Below are positions 54,068 through 64,000 of a DNA stretch of 64,000 nt, piece by piece; position 1 is the first letter of the stretch, and each line of letters begins with the position of its first letter. Made by a program: the position numbers and the translations under genes. The DNA comes from JAQGMV01 sp963828715 (GTDB lineage: Bacteria > Pseudomonadota > Gammaproteobacteria > Burkholderiales > SG8-41), in NCBI GenBank assembly GCA_963828715.1, contig CAWHFX010000012.1:102149-166148 (forward strand). The letters run 5' to 3'. The notes below the pieces were generated by a model. It was not told where the DNA came from and did not search any database. It was given only the letters and a program-made list of their open reading frames with translations.

Positions 54068-56204
54068 TCAGCGCCGCGAGGCCGCAACGAGCTCGGACAT
54101 CTGCCGTTCGAGTTCGGCGAGCCGCTGCTTCAAAGTCCCGTTCTCGGTGTTCAGCTCCTCAACCTTCGACTTCAGCTCCTTGACAGCCTGGATGGTGAGC
54201 AGCGGCAGCTCGCTGTAGTCGACCGCCTTGAAACCGTCGGCGTTCGTCACGACAAGCTCCGGGAGGATCGACTCGACGTCCTGCGCAACCAAGCCATACG
54301 CGCGGCGATTGCCGAACTGGCGGTCAGGAAATTCGGACGCACGCCAGAAGTAGTGCACGGGTTGGAGCCCAGTGACTCGATCGAGCACATGATCGAATGG
54401 CGTGATGTCTTTCTTGAAGCGCCGGTCTGATGAGCACGTGCCAGCGATCGGATTTCCGCCGAAATTCTTGATACAGCCGTCGGTGCCGGTCGTGCCCACT
54501 CTGATGTCGCCAAAGACCTGCAATTTGTCGGGGATCGTCGGGAAGCCGTTGAAAGGCCGATGCCGACGTTGCCGCCAGGCAGGATGACCATGTTCCCCTC
54601 CGCCTCATTCGATCCGAGCGGTGTTGCTGCGAGCAACAGTGCGGCCCCCTGCGCGGTATCGGTCCAGTTCTCCGCGGCTATCCCGCCGATGCCTGCGGCG
54701 AACTGGCCGAACTGGGTCGCGCCATACCCGGTGGTGCCGAACGCGCCGAGTTCGTCGCCGAACTGCACCGCTGCCGGCGCGGCGCTGGTGCCACGAGCGA
54801 TACGCGTGACGAATGTGGCGTCGCTCACGCTGAGTGCGGCGTAGGACGTTGCGCGAACCTCGGCCGGACTGCCTGTTCGGACCAACTCCACAGCCGACGA
54901 TGGAGCGCTGGTACCGAGGCCCAGATTCCCTGCGTCATCGAGCGTCATCGTGGTGACTGGCGTAGTCGTGCCGCGCTTCGTCGTGAAAAAGTTCAAGGCG
55001 GTGCCCTGCGCCGCATCGGTGTAGTTCTCTGCGGCATTGACCGTCATGCCGTTACCCAGATTCCCCGAGTGGGTGGTTGTCTGGCCGACACCAGAGAAGA
55101 GGGCGATCTGATCGCCGTTCTGAACCGCGGTCGGTGCGGCCTGAGTGCCACGCGCCTTTCTGGCGACGAACGTCCCTCCGAAAGGGTTGTTGCCGTAGGT
55201 CGACGCGGCGATTGATGCGACAAGCGCGCCGGTCAGCGAGTTGCTGACTTCAAGGCCTGGACCGGCAGATGTCGTACCGATGCCTACGCCGCCATTGCTT
55301 CCAACAAAGAACCGTGACGTGTTGCCGATCATGAAGTTGATGGTGCCGTTGAACGCACCGCCCGGCGAGACCCGCGCGATGTTGTTGATGCGGTATTCGT
55401 GCGTGCTGTTGTTGTAGCCCTGGAACTGGGTGAGGACGTTGGTGTGGTCGTAGAACAGCATCCCGGAATACGCGAGTGCGCCAGCATTCGTGTTCTGGAC
55501 CGCGAAGCCGGTGAACTGGCCGGTGTTGTTGTTGTACCGGACGTGGAGGCGGTCCAATGGCACGGTCGTCCCGATGCCCACCGCGCCGCCGACGGCCTCG
55601 AACACGCCGGAATTTCCGACATCGGCACCGTTCACGTACTTGGCGAGGAAGTTCGTGGTGCCGGCCAACACGACATTGGCCTGCACATCCTTCGAGGCAG
55701 TAGCTGACTTCGTGTCCGTGGCGGTGCGTTTCGGTGTCCGGCGCCCGCAGGTATGCGGAGGCGGGCAGGCCGCCGAGCGTGTCGGCATCCGCGGCACGGA
55801 TCGCATACGGCGTGCTGGTCAACCGTCTCCGAGGCCCTTCGACTTCTCCGGCGCGTTCGAAGACGATGCCCATCCACTGCGCCGCGACTTCGCCAAACAC
55901 CGCGGCCGGGATGCCGTCGGGGCTATTCGCGCCGAGCACCAACGAGTAATGGCCCTGCGCGTCGATGGCGATGGTCTGCCTCTCCTGCCACAGCGGCGTG
56001 CCGCCTTCTGATTCGGCATAGAGCGACACCGTGACCGTCTCGAACGTGCCGGCGCGCTGCCCATCGGCCGGGCCGGAAGACGCCGGTGATAGTGACCAGA
56101 CGAGGCACTGATTCCAATGACGGCGAGTCTGTTGATTGCGCAGAAACCGCGCTGGCGGACAGAACGACGACGATCAATGAGGACAGCACGGACCGCAGAC
56201 GCAT
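54068..56204 (-). pseudogene. Secreted fibre-like protein with C-terminal peptidase S74 domain, copy 1, frameshifted
   Basis: About 711 residues if joined over three or more frameshifts (near 56065, 55715, 54545). Signal peptide MRLRSVLSSLIVVVLSASAVSAQ; an N-terminal domain (VPRLVTITGVFRP... GTPLWQERQTIAIDAQGHYS); TPYAIRAADADTLGGLPASAYL; then head repeats of the RGT-x-AAPTAVQNGDQ...AAENYTDAAQGTALNFFTT type with GIGT turns; then the S74 intramolecular chaperone domain SDRRFKKDITPFDHVLDRV (self-cleavage Ser-Asp) and a C-terminal coiled coil. Trimeric cell-surface or tail-fibre-like protein (inference). Its paralogue lies 257 bp upstream. Confidence 0.8.
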
Positions 56205-56461
56205 AGACCCTCTCCCTGAACGTCAGTTCGAACCAATAGTGACGGGCTGGCCGCAGCAGAGCTCGGACGGTAGCTCAACGACTAGAGGGAAAGGGCATTC
56301 GATGCAAGGCCTTGCTGAGGCACGGCTCGAGCGCAAACGATCGCAGCCGACTGGTGTCCACGTCAAACCGTGCACGTGCGCAAACCGTGCACGGGCGCAA
56401 ACCGCGCACGGCGCTGAACGGCTATTCAGCGTGCGACGTCGCAGCCGTAAGACGCGCGCTG
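56205..56461. other. 257-bp spacer between the two S74 genes
   Basis: Holds a three-copy 17-bp tandem repeat (56365-56415) and, near 56200, the promoter region of copy 1. No gene seen. Confidence 0.6.
56365..56415. repeat. 17-bp tandem repeat, about three copies
   Basis: Unit AAACCGTGCACGTGCGC at 56365, 56382 and (degenerate, AAACCGCGCACGGCGC) 56399. It lies between the S74 paralogues. It is not present in the same form after copy 2. Confidence 0.75.
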
Positions 56462-58599
56462 TCAACGGCGAGAGGCGGCAAGGAGCTCAGACATCTGCCG
56501 TTCGAGTTCGGCGATGCGCTGCTTCAACGTGTCGTTCTCTGACTTCAGTTCCTTGACGGCCTGGATGGTCAGCAGCGGCAGCGCGCTGTAGTCGACGGCC
56601 TTGTAGCCGTCGTCGTTCGTCACGACCAGTTCAGGGAGGACCTGTTCGACGTCCTGCGCCACCAAGCCGTACGCGCGACGATCGCCGAACTGGCGGTCCG
56701 GGAACTCGGACGCGCGCCAGAAGTAGTGCACGGGCTGAAGGGCCGCGACGCGATCCAGCAGGTGATCGAATGGCGTGATGTCTTTCTTGAAGCGCCGGTC
56801 TGACGAGCACGTGCCGGCGAGCGCGGCGCCGCCGAAACCCTTGATGCAGCCGTTGGTCCCGGTCGTGCCCACTCTGATGTCGCCGAAGACCTGCAGGCGA
56901 TCGTTGCGCTCGGCACACCATTGACGTCGAGCGGCGTGCCGATACCGAGATAGCCGGACGGCTGAAGGCCCATGGCAACGCTGAGGTCCCTGGTGCCCAG
57001 CGGGGTTACGCAAACGCCAGCGCTGCCCCGTTCGTGGTGTCGGTGAAGTTCTCCTGCGAGAACACGCCCATCGCTCGCCGCGATGGTGGCGAATCCCGTC
57101 GCTCCGTAGCCTTCGCCGACGAAGGCGCCGAGAGGATCGCCATGAAAGGTGAAGGTTGGCAGCGACTTGAGTGCCACGCGCAGAGCGGCCCTTGAAGAGA
57201 GGGAGAGCTGTCGTTGATGCCGTCCTTATACGTCGTGGTCGTCACGACTGCGTCGTCGCCGGCCGGGACACCTCCAGACCTGGAAGCGGATCGCTCGTGC
57301 CGATGCCGACGCTCCCTTCATCGGTGATCGTCATCGCGGTGAGGGGCGTATTCGTGCCGCGCGGTCGTCGTCCTGAAGTTCAGGGCGGTGCCTTGCGCGG
57401 TGTCGGTGAGATTCTCCGCGGCGTAGACCGTCATGCCGTTCCGATTACCGCTGGGGTGAGTGGTTCCCTGGCCGACACCTCCAAAGTACGCGAGTTGATC
57501 GCCATTCTGCACGGCCGCCGGCGCGCCCTGAGTGCCCCGCGCTTTATCTGCCAACAAAGCTCCCTGCGAAGGTGTTGTTGCCGTACGTATACGCGGAGAT
57601 ATAGGCATAAGCGGCTCCGCTCAGCGCATTGCTGACTTCGAGTCCGGGGCCGGCGAGAGAGGTCGTGCCGATGCCGACGCCGAACAGACTCCGCGAAGAA
57701 CCGCGACGTGCCGCCGATCATGAAATTGATGGTGCCGTTGAAGGCCCCGCCCGGCGAGACGCGCGCGATGTTGTTGATGCGGTATTCGTGCGTGCTGTTG
57801 TTGTAGCCCTGGAACTGCGTCAGAGCGTTGGTGTGGTCGTAGAACAGCATGCCGGAATACGCGAGCGCGCCGCCATTCGTGTTCTGGACCGCGAAACCGG
57901 TGAACTGCCCGGTGTTGTTGTCGTACCGGACGTGGAGCCGGTCGAGCGGCGTGGTCGTCCCCATCCCGACTGCGCCGGACGGTCTCGAACACGCTCGACG
58001 CGCCGATGTCGGCGCTGTTCGCGTACTTGGCGAGAAAGTTGACGGTGCCGGGCAACACGACATTGGCGCTCACGTCCTTCCCGACGGCGGCGGCTGCGGC
58101 TGCCTTTGCGTCCTTCGGGTGGTCGCCACTCGGCGCGAGCAGGTACGCCGAGGCGGGCAGGCCGCCGAGCGTGTCGGCATCCGCCGCCCGTATCGCATAC
58201 GGCGTGCTGGTCAACAGGCTCCGCGGCCCTTCGACTTCTCCCGCGCCGTTCGAAGAGGATGCCGATCCAGTGCGCCGCCGGGTCGCCGAACACCGCGGCC
58301 GGAATGCCGTCGGCGAGCGTTCGCGCCGAGCAGCAGCGAGTAGCGGCCCTGCGCATCGATCGCGATGGTCTGCCGCTCCTGCCACAGCGGCGTGCCGCCG
58401 TCCTGATTCGGTATAGAGCGACAGCGTGACCGTCTCGAACCGTCCGGCGGGCCGCCGATCGACGGGCCGGAACACGCCGGTGATCGTGACGAGACGCGGC
58501 ACGGATTCAGATGTCGGCGACGGTCTGGATTGCGCCGAGACGGCGCTGGCGGACAGAACGACGACGATCAGATGCGGACATCGCGGATAGCAGTCGCAT
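56462..58599 (-). pseudogene. Secreted fibre-like protein with C-terminal peptidase S74 domain, copy 2, frameshifted
   Basis: Length 2138 bp against 2137 for copy 1, so a complete paralogue of about 711 residues. It begins at ATG 58599 with LIVVVLSASAVSAQS after an early frameshift, then SVPRLVTITGVFRPVDRRPAG, LLTSTPYAIRAADADTLGG, AVGKDVSANVVLPGTVNFLA and head repeats, and ends with SDRRFKKDITPFDHLLDRVA plus the same coiled coil (ENDTLKQRIAELERQMSELL). More frameshifts than copy 1 (about eight, e.g. near 58575, 58405, 57975, 57690, 57360, 56905). Copies are most alike in signal, S74 and coiled-coil parts. Confidence 0.8.
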
Positions 58600-58829
58600 A
58601 GACCCACTCCTCCGAACGTCAGGTCGACGACAAATGTGACCGACTGGTAACAGCAGAGCTCGAAACGGAAGCGCAAGACTAGAGGAAAATCAGCGTGCGG
58701 CGCAAGAGCACGTACGGCGCTGCCCGAGCCCGCACGCGCCTAGATGAAGGCGCGATGACAGCGGTGGAGAAACCGCATCCTCTCGATGTCTGATAGTGCT
58801 GCGAACATGGCGGCGCACGACCGCTTCAC

Positions 58830-59532
58830 TCAGCGACTCGTCTTCGATGCCGCTCGAATGTCATTCGAAAGTGACCGCGGATCCTCTGTGAGGATGCGAT
58901 GGAGAATCGACGAGATCGGACCGCCATACGGATCGAGAAACCGCAGTTCGATCCCCGCCGCCGCAAATCGCTCAGGCTTATACAATGCACGGCCACCCGG
59001 TGAATTGACGTACCGCGTTGCGCCGAGCCGGCGTGCAATCTCGAGGATGCGATCCTGCCCACGGAGCGAGTCGGGCACCTCGAGCGAGCTCGAACGGATG
59101 GTGTGCCATCGAAGGCCCAGCCACGACACGGTCTCGCGCCAGCAGCCGCTCGAGATAGTCGACAGGAGTGCCGACGACGGCGCTTCAGCGATGCGACGAT
59201 CTCGGAATCGGCCTGGCTGGACCGGCGAGGAGCGGTATCCGGTGCATCCGCTCCTGCGAGAATCGCACGCTGCATCGGCGCTGAACGAGAGATCGCGAAT
59301 TCGTACGTCGCGGGGCATCCGTCGCCAGTGGCAGTGTCAGCCAACATTCCTGGCCATCGGCGTCGAGCATCTTGTTGCGGTGCACCCAGCCGCGTCTCGG
59401 GAACTGCACACAGTCGTAGATCACGAACAGGTCACTGGCGGCGAAGAGCCGGAAGTAACCCGCGTAGGGAATGAAATACGGCTGCATGATCGCGACGGTG
59501 AACGAGGAGGGAGTGTGCCCGCGGCTCTCCAA
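58830..59532 (-). pseudogene. WbqC-family protein, frameshifted
   Basis: About 234 residues if joined (length 3n+1). Start TTG 59532 or a later codon. The N-terminus VAIMQPYFIPYAGYFRLFAASDLFVIYD and VQFPRRGWVHRNKML is classic WbqC/WbmV. Later parts are in other frames: SPGGRALYKPERFAAAGIELRFL matches the conserved GPGG...L...GI...F region of the family. Shifts lie near 59280 and 59165. The family is found in O-antigen and surface-sugar loci and probably carries out an aminosugar acyl or amino acid transfer; mechanism unknown. It follows the propeller gene by 11 bp. Confidence 0.75.
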
Positions 59533-59543
59533 GGGTAAGCGCC

Positions 59544-60494
59544 TCAGCGCCTGCGGCGGTCGTCGTCTGCGAGAACCGCGTAGCCGAAGCCGGACTCACC
59601 GAAGCCGTTGCCCGCATAGAGCATGTAGGTGCGGTCCCGATGCCGGTATACGTACGGATAGGCGATCATCATCGAATCCCACCCGTTGTCGGAACATCCA
59701 ATCCCGGCCAGATGATCGAGCCGTATCCAGTCCACGCCATCGTGCGATTCGGCATAGCCGATCCGGTAACTCTTCGACGTATCGGTTCGGTAGTCGACGA
59801 TGCTCCTGTAGCAGTACCACATGCGGTAGAGCCCGTCGTCCTCGATCACGCATGGCCTGCCGTTTGCTTCATCCTCGAAGCTGTAACCGATACAGGTCGT
59901 CACCGGCCGACGCCATTCGATGCCGTCGAGCGAGTCTGCGTATCTGATGTGATATTGCGGCTCCAGTCTGCCTTTGACGGACACGAACCCGGTCATCGAC
60001 GCGTACCACAGCCGCCAGGTGTCCCCGGTCCTGAGCACGAACGGCGAGAGAGAGGAATACGGCTCCTGCCTGGTGCGATCGAGAACCGGTCCTTCGAACA
60101 TGCGGTTGAAGGTCATGCCGCCATCCGTGCTCACGGCGAGACCGATCGAGAGGGTGTACGGCACTGTCACACTCAGGTTCCAGCCGGTGTAATAGAGGTA
60201 CTTGCGGCCGCGGTCGTTCACGATGCATGAGGGCATCACGCCGCTGTCGTCGAAGGTGCCGGGTTTTCCCAGGTCGAGCAATGGACGGTCGTGGACGTAC
60301 AGCACGTTGGCGGGATTGTCGGCTTCGACGTCGATGAAGGCCGGACGCGTGCGCCCCTGCCGATCGCGCGGCCCGAAATAGATCCGCAGGACGTTGTCGT
60401 CAACCTTGTCGGGGATCGGCACGGACGCGTGGTGCGCCATCCACTCGTGCTGGTTGGCAGCGGTGAAGATACGTCCCTTCTTCGCCCAGTGCAT
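59544..60494 (-). CDS. Five-bladed beta-propeller glycosidase-like protein
   Basis: 316 residues, one of the few intact frames here. Repeated strands such as KYLYYTGWN, WRLWYASMTGF, LYRMWYCYRS and RTYMLYAGNGFGESGFGYAVL, each with a W-Y-x-(A/C/G) end and following (R)IGYA-S-DG sequences (SIGLAVSTDGG, HIRYADSLDGIEW, RIGYAESHDGVDW), mark the GH43/GH32-like propeller. There is no signal peptide, so it acts in the cytoplasm, likely on a nucleotide- or lipid-linked sugar. It lies between the acyltransferase and WbqC genes of a glycan cluster. Catalytic residues cannot be assigned with confidence. Confidence 0.75.
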   Translation of the reverse strand: MHWAKKGRIFTAANQHEWMAHHASVPIPDKVDDNVLRIYFGPRDRQGRTRPAFIDVEADNPANVLYVHDRPLLDLGKPGTFDDSGVMPSCIVNDRGRKYLYYTGWNLSVTVPYTLSIGLAVSTDGGMTFNRMFEGPVLDRTRQEPYSSLSPFVLRTGDTWRLWYASMTGFVSVKGRLEPQYHIRYADSLDGIEWRRPVTTCIGYSFEDEANGRPCVIEDDGLYRMWYCYRSIVDYRTDTSKSYRIGYAESHDGVDWIRLDHLAGIGCSDNGWDSMMIAYPYVYRHRDRTYMLYAGNGFGESGFGYAVLADDDRRRR

Positions 60495-60511
60495 GCCGCT
60501 ATACCGCCGCT

Positions 60512-61174
60512 TCAGCCACGGATGCGCGAGCTGGGGACGCGGCTCGGCTCGGTCGCGGCCGCCGCGTACACTTCGTCGGGCTTCGTGTCCTTCAACACAA
60601 TCGCGCCGGCACCGATCAGGCAGCGATCAGCCACCCGAATGCCGTCACGCAGCGTGGCGTTCACGCCGATGAAGCAGTGGTTGCCGATCGCGACCCCTCC
60701 GGACACCACAATGTGCGACGCCAGGAAGCAGTGATCACCGATACGTGAATGGTGCCCGATGTGATTGCCCGACCAGAGAATCGTGTTGGACCCGATGGTG
60801 GCGAACGGCTGCACGACGTTGGCGTCCATGACGAATGAGTTCTCGCCGATCGAGAGGGTTGGCCAGGTGACGGCCTTCGAGCTCACGTAGTGAGCGAGTG
60901 TGTAGCCGATCGCGCGTGCTGCGGCGTACTTCATTTCCCGCACGCTATTCATCTTCTGGTAGCTGACAGCGACGAAGAGGTCGTGCGAGTCAGGCGGGTA
61001 GATGTGGGCGACCTCGTCGAACGGCACGACAGGCCGTCCTGCAAATGTGCTGGCGTCGAGAAACTCGCCGTCAACGGTGAACGCCACCACCTCGTAGTCG
61101 CTATCGTGATCGAAGTAGAAGGCGCACACTTCCGCGATCTGCTTCGCGCCAAAAATCACCAGGCGCCGTTTCAT
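60512..61174 (-). CDS. PglD-like sugar O/N-acyltransferase (hexapeptide repeat)
   Basis: 220 residues from ATG 61174 (MKRRLVIFGAKQIAEVCAFYF). A Rossmann-like N-terminal domain binding the sugar nucleotide (FGAKQIAEV, VPFDEVAHIYPPDSHDLFVA) is followed by a left-handed beta-helix of hexapeptide repeats (IGSNTILWSGNHIGHHSRIG, GVAIGNHCFIGVNATLRDGI). It should acetylate or acylate a nucleotide-linked aminosugar. The ATG overlaps the true stop of the methyltransferase (ATGA). The apparent 580-residue fusion with that gene is caused by an indel. Confidence 0.85.
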   Translation of the reverse strand: MKRRLVIFGAKQIAEVCAFYFDHDSDYEVVAFTVDGEFLDASTFAGRPVVPFDEVAHIYPPDSHDLFVAVSYQKMNSVREMKYAAARAIGYTLAHYVSSKAVTWPTLSIGENSFVMDANVVQPFATIGSNTILWSGNHIGHHSRIGDHCFLASHIVVSGGVAIGNHCFIGVNATLRDGIRVADRCLIGAGAIVLKDTKPDEVYAAAATEPSRVPSSRIRG

Positions 61175-61849
61175 GTCGTGCACCAGTCCTGCGGTAGCGC
61201 CGGCGGCCGCTGCGGCGCGCGCCAGACGAAGGTGGTGTACCTGGTACAGGCCGTAATCGGCGCGGAACGCATAGTGCCGGCTGACGCGCTCGCAGAGGAA
61301 GCCGCTCAATTCGTCGAATCCCCAATGAAAGAGATCAGGGCGCTGCCACTCGACGTGACGGTTCATGACGTTGAACGCGACCCCGACGCGTGCCGCGTTG
61401 AATGCGGCCACGATCAACTCTTTGGCAATGCCGGCCATGACTTCGTGAGCAAGCGTCAGTTTTTCCGTCAGGACGCCGTTCATGATCACGTAGTCGACGC
61501 TTTGGTCCGGCAGGGGATCCTGCACGATATCCCGGCACGCAATGTCACGATCCGGCCAGCGCGCCCGCGCGGCCGCGACCATCGCCGCCGACAGGTCGAT
61601 GCCGCGATACGCCACCCTCTCCAGTCGCTCCGTTGCCTTCAAGTAATCCAGCATCAACCCCGCGCCGCAGCCGAGATCGAGCAGCACGGGCCGCGGTTCT
61701 GGAGCGGCACCATCCAGCACGCCCAGCAGCGTGTGGAATCGAACCGCCAGATCCTCAACGTTGGGCCAGTCAACTCCTTTGGGCGTGGCACCGTGACGCG
61801 CGAGACACCGCTCGTAGTGCGTGACCAGCGCAGACCAGTCGTTACTCAT
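61171..61849 (-). pseudogene. SAM-dependent methyltransferase, one frameshift
   Basis: About 225 residues from ATG 61849 (MSNDWSALVTHYERCLARHG). SAM-binding motif LLDLGCGAGLMLDYL, then YRGIDLSAAMVAAAR and DYVIMNGVLTEK. After RADYGLYQ a one-base shift (an extra G in CAGGTAC near 61240) gives YTTFVWRAP... to TGA 61171, the usual end of this family. Length 3n+1 agrees. It is the first gene of the minus-strand glycan operon, 99 bp from the divergent glycosyltransferase. Confidence 0.8.
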
Positions 61850-61948
61850 GGTCGTCAGGAACGGCGGCGATTGTACAACGCTGCCATCAGGGCAGGCGCA
61901 GCAGGAGACGTCAACAATGACGTGGTATCCTGACCGCCCTTCGCGTTT

Positions 61949-62918
61949 ATGAGCTCCGGCAGAGTCGTTCTCATCACGATGCCGTATGACCAGGTCGACA
62001 TCCTGGAGGATTTCCTCGACTGGCATCTCGATCTCGGCATCGACCTCATTCTCGCACTCGATGGTGGGTCCAGTGACGGCACTCGGGACGTGCTCGAACG
62101 GTACACCAGTACCAACCGGGTAGTCTGGTTCCCGCTTCCCGAGCGCGACATGACCAAGTATTCGATCGCCGATGAGCTGGCCTCGATGGCGCGCGATCGA
62201 TACCAGGCGGATTGGATCATCTATTGCGACGCCGACGAGTTCGTCTGTTCGCACGGGAAGAGCCTTCGCACGGTGCTGGAAGACTCCGAGCGTGAGGGCA
62301 TCACGCTCCTCGATCTGCCGCGGCGCAATATGACCGGACCGCTGATCCCGCCGGGCCGACGCGCCACGGAAGTATTGACGCTTCGAATCGATCAGAGCGT
62401 GGTGGCAACTGCTGAACAGCGGACGTCATGGGACATCCCGTTCCCTTTTGTGTTCCTGGCTATCGGCGGACATGTCGCCGTCCGCGCCGCTGCCGTCAAA
62501 TCGTTCGACAGCGGGATGCATTGCGCGACTGTCACGTGGGGCACCAGCGCCACGAGCGATCTGTGACATCCTGCACTACCCCATACGTGGATACGACGAA
62601 TTGCGGCAGAAGGTGCGCAACACGGAGGAGTGGTTCGAGGACAATGCGCATCTGCCGGCCAGCTGGGCCTGGCATTGGCGGAGATGGATTCAACTGGCGG
62701 CGGCCGGACGGCTGCGCGAAGACTACGAACGCCAGTTCGTTTCCGCAGACCGCGCGAAGGAGCTCGTCTCAGACGGCACCTGCACGGTCGATACGACGAT
62801 TAGCGATTGGCTCGTATCGAGGCACATGCGCTCGGCGGCGAGCTTCCGTCAAAGACCCGGTTGGCTTCAAACACTGGTTCGAGCCCTGAGGCCGGCCCGG
62901 CGCCGCGCGTCACAGTGA
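61949..62918 (+). pseudogene. Glycosyltransferase (GT2/GT92-like), one frameshift
   Basis: About 323 residues if joined near 62540 (length 3n+1). The nucleotide-sugar binding region is VVLITMPYDQVDILEDFLDWHLDLGIDLIL, then DGSSDGTRDVL and the DxD-like CDADEFVC. The downstream frame continues ...AICDILHYPIRGYDELRQKV to TGA 62916-62918. The Glyco_tranf_2_4 family adds sugars to surface glycans. The DegT gene starts in its stop codon (TGATG). Confidence 0.8.
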
Positions 62919-64000
62919 TGCAAAACGCTGTGCCGGTCATGCGACCGAAGCTTCCAGCCTCATCGTCGATTCTGCCGTACCTGTCGGAAATCGACAGCAA
63001 CCGCATCTACAGTAATTTCGGACCGCTGTCGATTCGGCTCGAGCAGCGGCTCGCCGCACATTTTGGAGCCGGTGATCATGCCGTGACGAGTGTCGCAAAT
63101 GGGACACTGGGTCTGGTTCTGGCCCTCACGGCACAGCAGGTGCCGGCGGGATCTCTGTGCGTCATCCCGGCGTGGACGTTCGCAGCGTCGCCGCAGGCGG
63201 CCGTTCTCGCGGGTCTCGTCCCCTACTTCGTTGACGTCGATGCGCGGACCTGGGCCCTCGAGCCCGATGCGATCGATGACATCATCGCCAGTGCTCCGGG
63301 AGATGTCGGTGCCGTGATGCCGGTCGCGCCGTTTGGCCGGCCCATCGACGTGCACGCGTGGGATTGATTCCGCTCGCGAACCGGATTGGCGGTGGTCATC
63401 GACGCGGCCGCAGGATTCGACACCGTCGTAGCCACCGGCACGCCCACCCTCGTCAGTCTGCATGCCACAAAGGTGTTGGGTGCAGGTGAAGGTGGCTTCG
63501 TCCTTTGTGACAATCGCGACCTCGTCGTCGACATCCGGCGGCGGATGAATTTTGGCTTTCGTGGCTCGCGCGAGGCGGTGGTCCCTGCGATCAATGCCAA
63601 GTTGAGCGAATATCACGCCGCCGTGGGCCACGCGTCGCTCGATGAATGGCACAGCGCACGCGCCGAATGGTTACGTGTCGCACGCCGCTACCGCGACGCG
63701 CTGCACCGCTCGTGCGTCGGCCGTGTGTACCAGGGGTTCGGAGAGACGTGGGTGTCGTCGGCGTGCGTACTGAGTCTGACTGGCACGGATGCTGGCCGTC
63801 TCGAACAGCGACTCGCTACTGCGGCCGTCGAAACGCGGCGGGTACGGCGGCGGTGCGCACGCCCATCGCTCGACGTCCGCGTATCCCCGAGCGCCCGTAC
63901 CGGTCACCGAGGAGCTCTCGCGAACTACGCTTGGGATTCCGATGTTCCGCGACCTCACACCTGCTGACGTCGATCGCGTCGTCGAGTGTATCGAGGCGAG
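62918..64000 (+). pseudogene. DegT/DnrJ/EryC1 aminotransferase, 3' truncated, frameshifted
   Basis: PLP-dependent sugar-nucleotide aminotransferase. Start ATG 62918 (MQNAVPVMRPKLPASSSILPYL). Conserved YSNFGPLSIRLEQRLAAHFG, VANGTLGLVLAL and VIPAWTFAASPQAA; the PLP lysine lies in SLHATKVLGAGEGG. Frame changes near 63365 and 63840 are needed; after the second, YPRAPVPVTEELSRTTLGIPMF runs to the window edge. It would make an amino-sugar substrate for the acyltransferase and methyltransferase of this cluster. Confidence 0.85.

Noticed and set aside
60512..62254. Single 580-residue methyltransferase-acyltransferase protein
   Set aside because: N-terminal 135 residues antisense to the glycosyltransferase and a misframed junction; two separate genes fit better.

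Overview
The window is high-GC bacterial DNA. From about 2.7 to 53.8 kb it reads like a betaproteobacterium (Burkholderiales or a relative). The marks are a phaC-phaB-phaR polyhydroxybutyrate cluster, a Bug-type solute-binding protein beside MmgE/PrpD enzymes, an RpfE-like domain next to RecJ, surE-pcm-nlpD, lysS-prfB with the programmed frameshift, and moxR-DUF58-transglutaminase. No rRNA, tRNA, CRISPR array or insertion sequence was recognised.

Layout. 0-2.7 kb: the 3' part of a PAS-GAF-GGDEF-EAL-receiver c-di-GMP protein broken by about five frameshifts. 2.7-11.6 kb: a Crp/Fnr regulator, rimO, the PHB genes, a ZIP metal transporter, pgeF-rluD and, divergently, bamD. 11.6-15.5 kb: a Bug binding protein with two coupled MmgE/PrpD genes. 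15.6-18.4 kb: copA-copZ-csoR with a CsoR-type operator in the copA promoter. 18.5-26 kb: acetoacetyl-CoA synthetase, lysS, prfB and an RpfE-like/RecJ reading frame. 26-37 kb: lolC/E-lolD, two small membrane-protein genes, comEC, a 52-residue membrane protein, ihfA, yihY between two related small proteins, and surE-pcm-nlpD (without rpoS). 37-41 kb: moxR-DUF58-tgpA. 41.4-49.2 kb: a Mth938-like gene, alaC-hom-thrC, nadC and clpB with a sigma-32 type promoter and a strong terminator. 49.2-53.8 kb: an AttE/AttFG/AttH-like ABC system with simple-sequence repeats around the attH start.

From about 53.9 kb the character changes. A gene 3' end with a TDPTLTA...KAVHIQELR motif is followed by two tandem, full-length paralogues of a secreted fibre-like protein ending in a peptidase S74 (self-cleaving chaperone) domain. 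Then comes a compact surface-glycan cluster: methyltransferase, PglD-like acyltransferase, beta-propeller glycosidase-like protein, WbqC-family protein, glycosyltransferase and DegT aminotransferase. The fibre proteins resemble families I associate with Acidobacteriota, so this block is either a transferred island or a mis-join.

Most genes right of 54 kb and the first gene carry single-base frameshifts, while the middle 50 kb is nearly clean (one clear case in DUF58, a possible one before recJ). This looks more like low-coverage sequence than biological decay, though decay cannot be excluded. Several long reading frames (DUF58-TgpA, methyltransferase-acyltransferase and perhaps RpfE-RecJ) are probably artificial fusions made by such indels.
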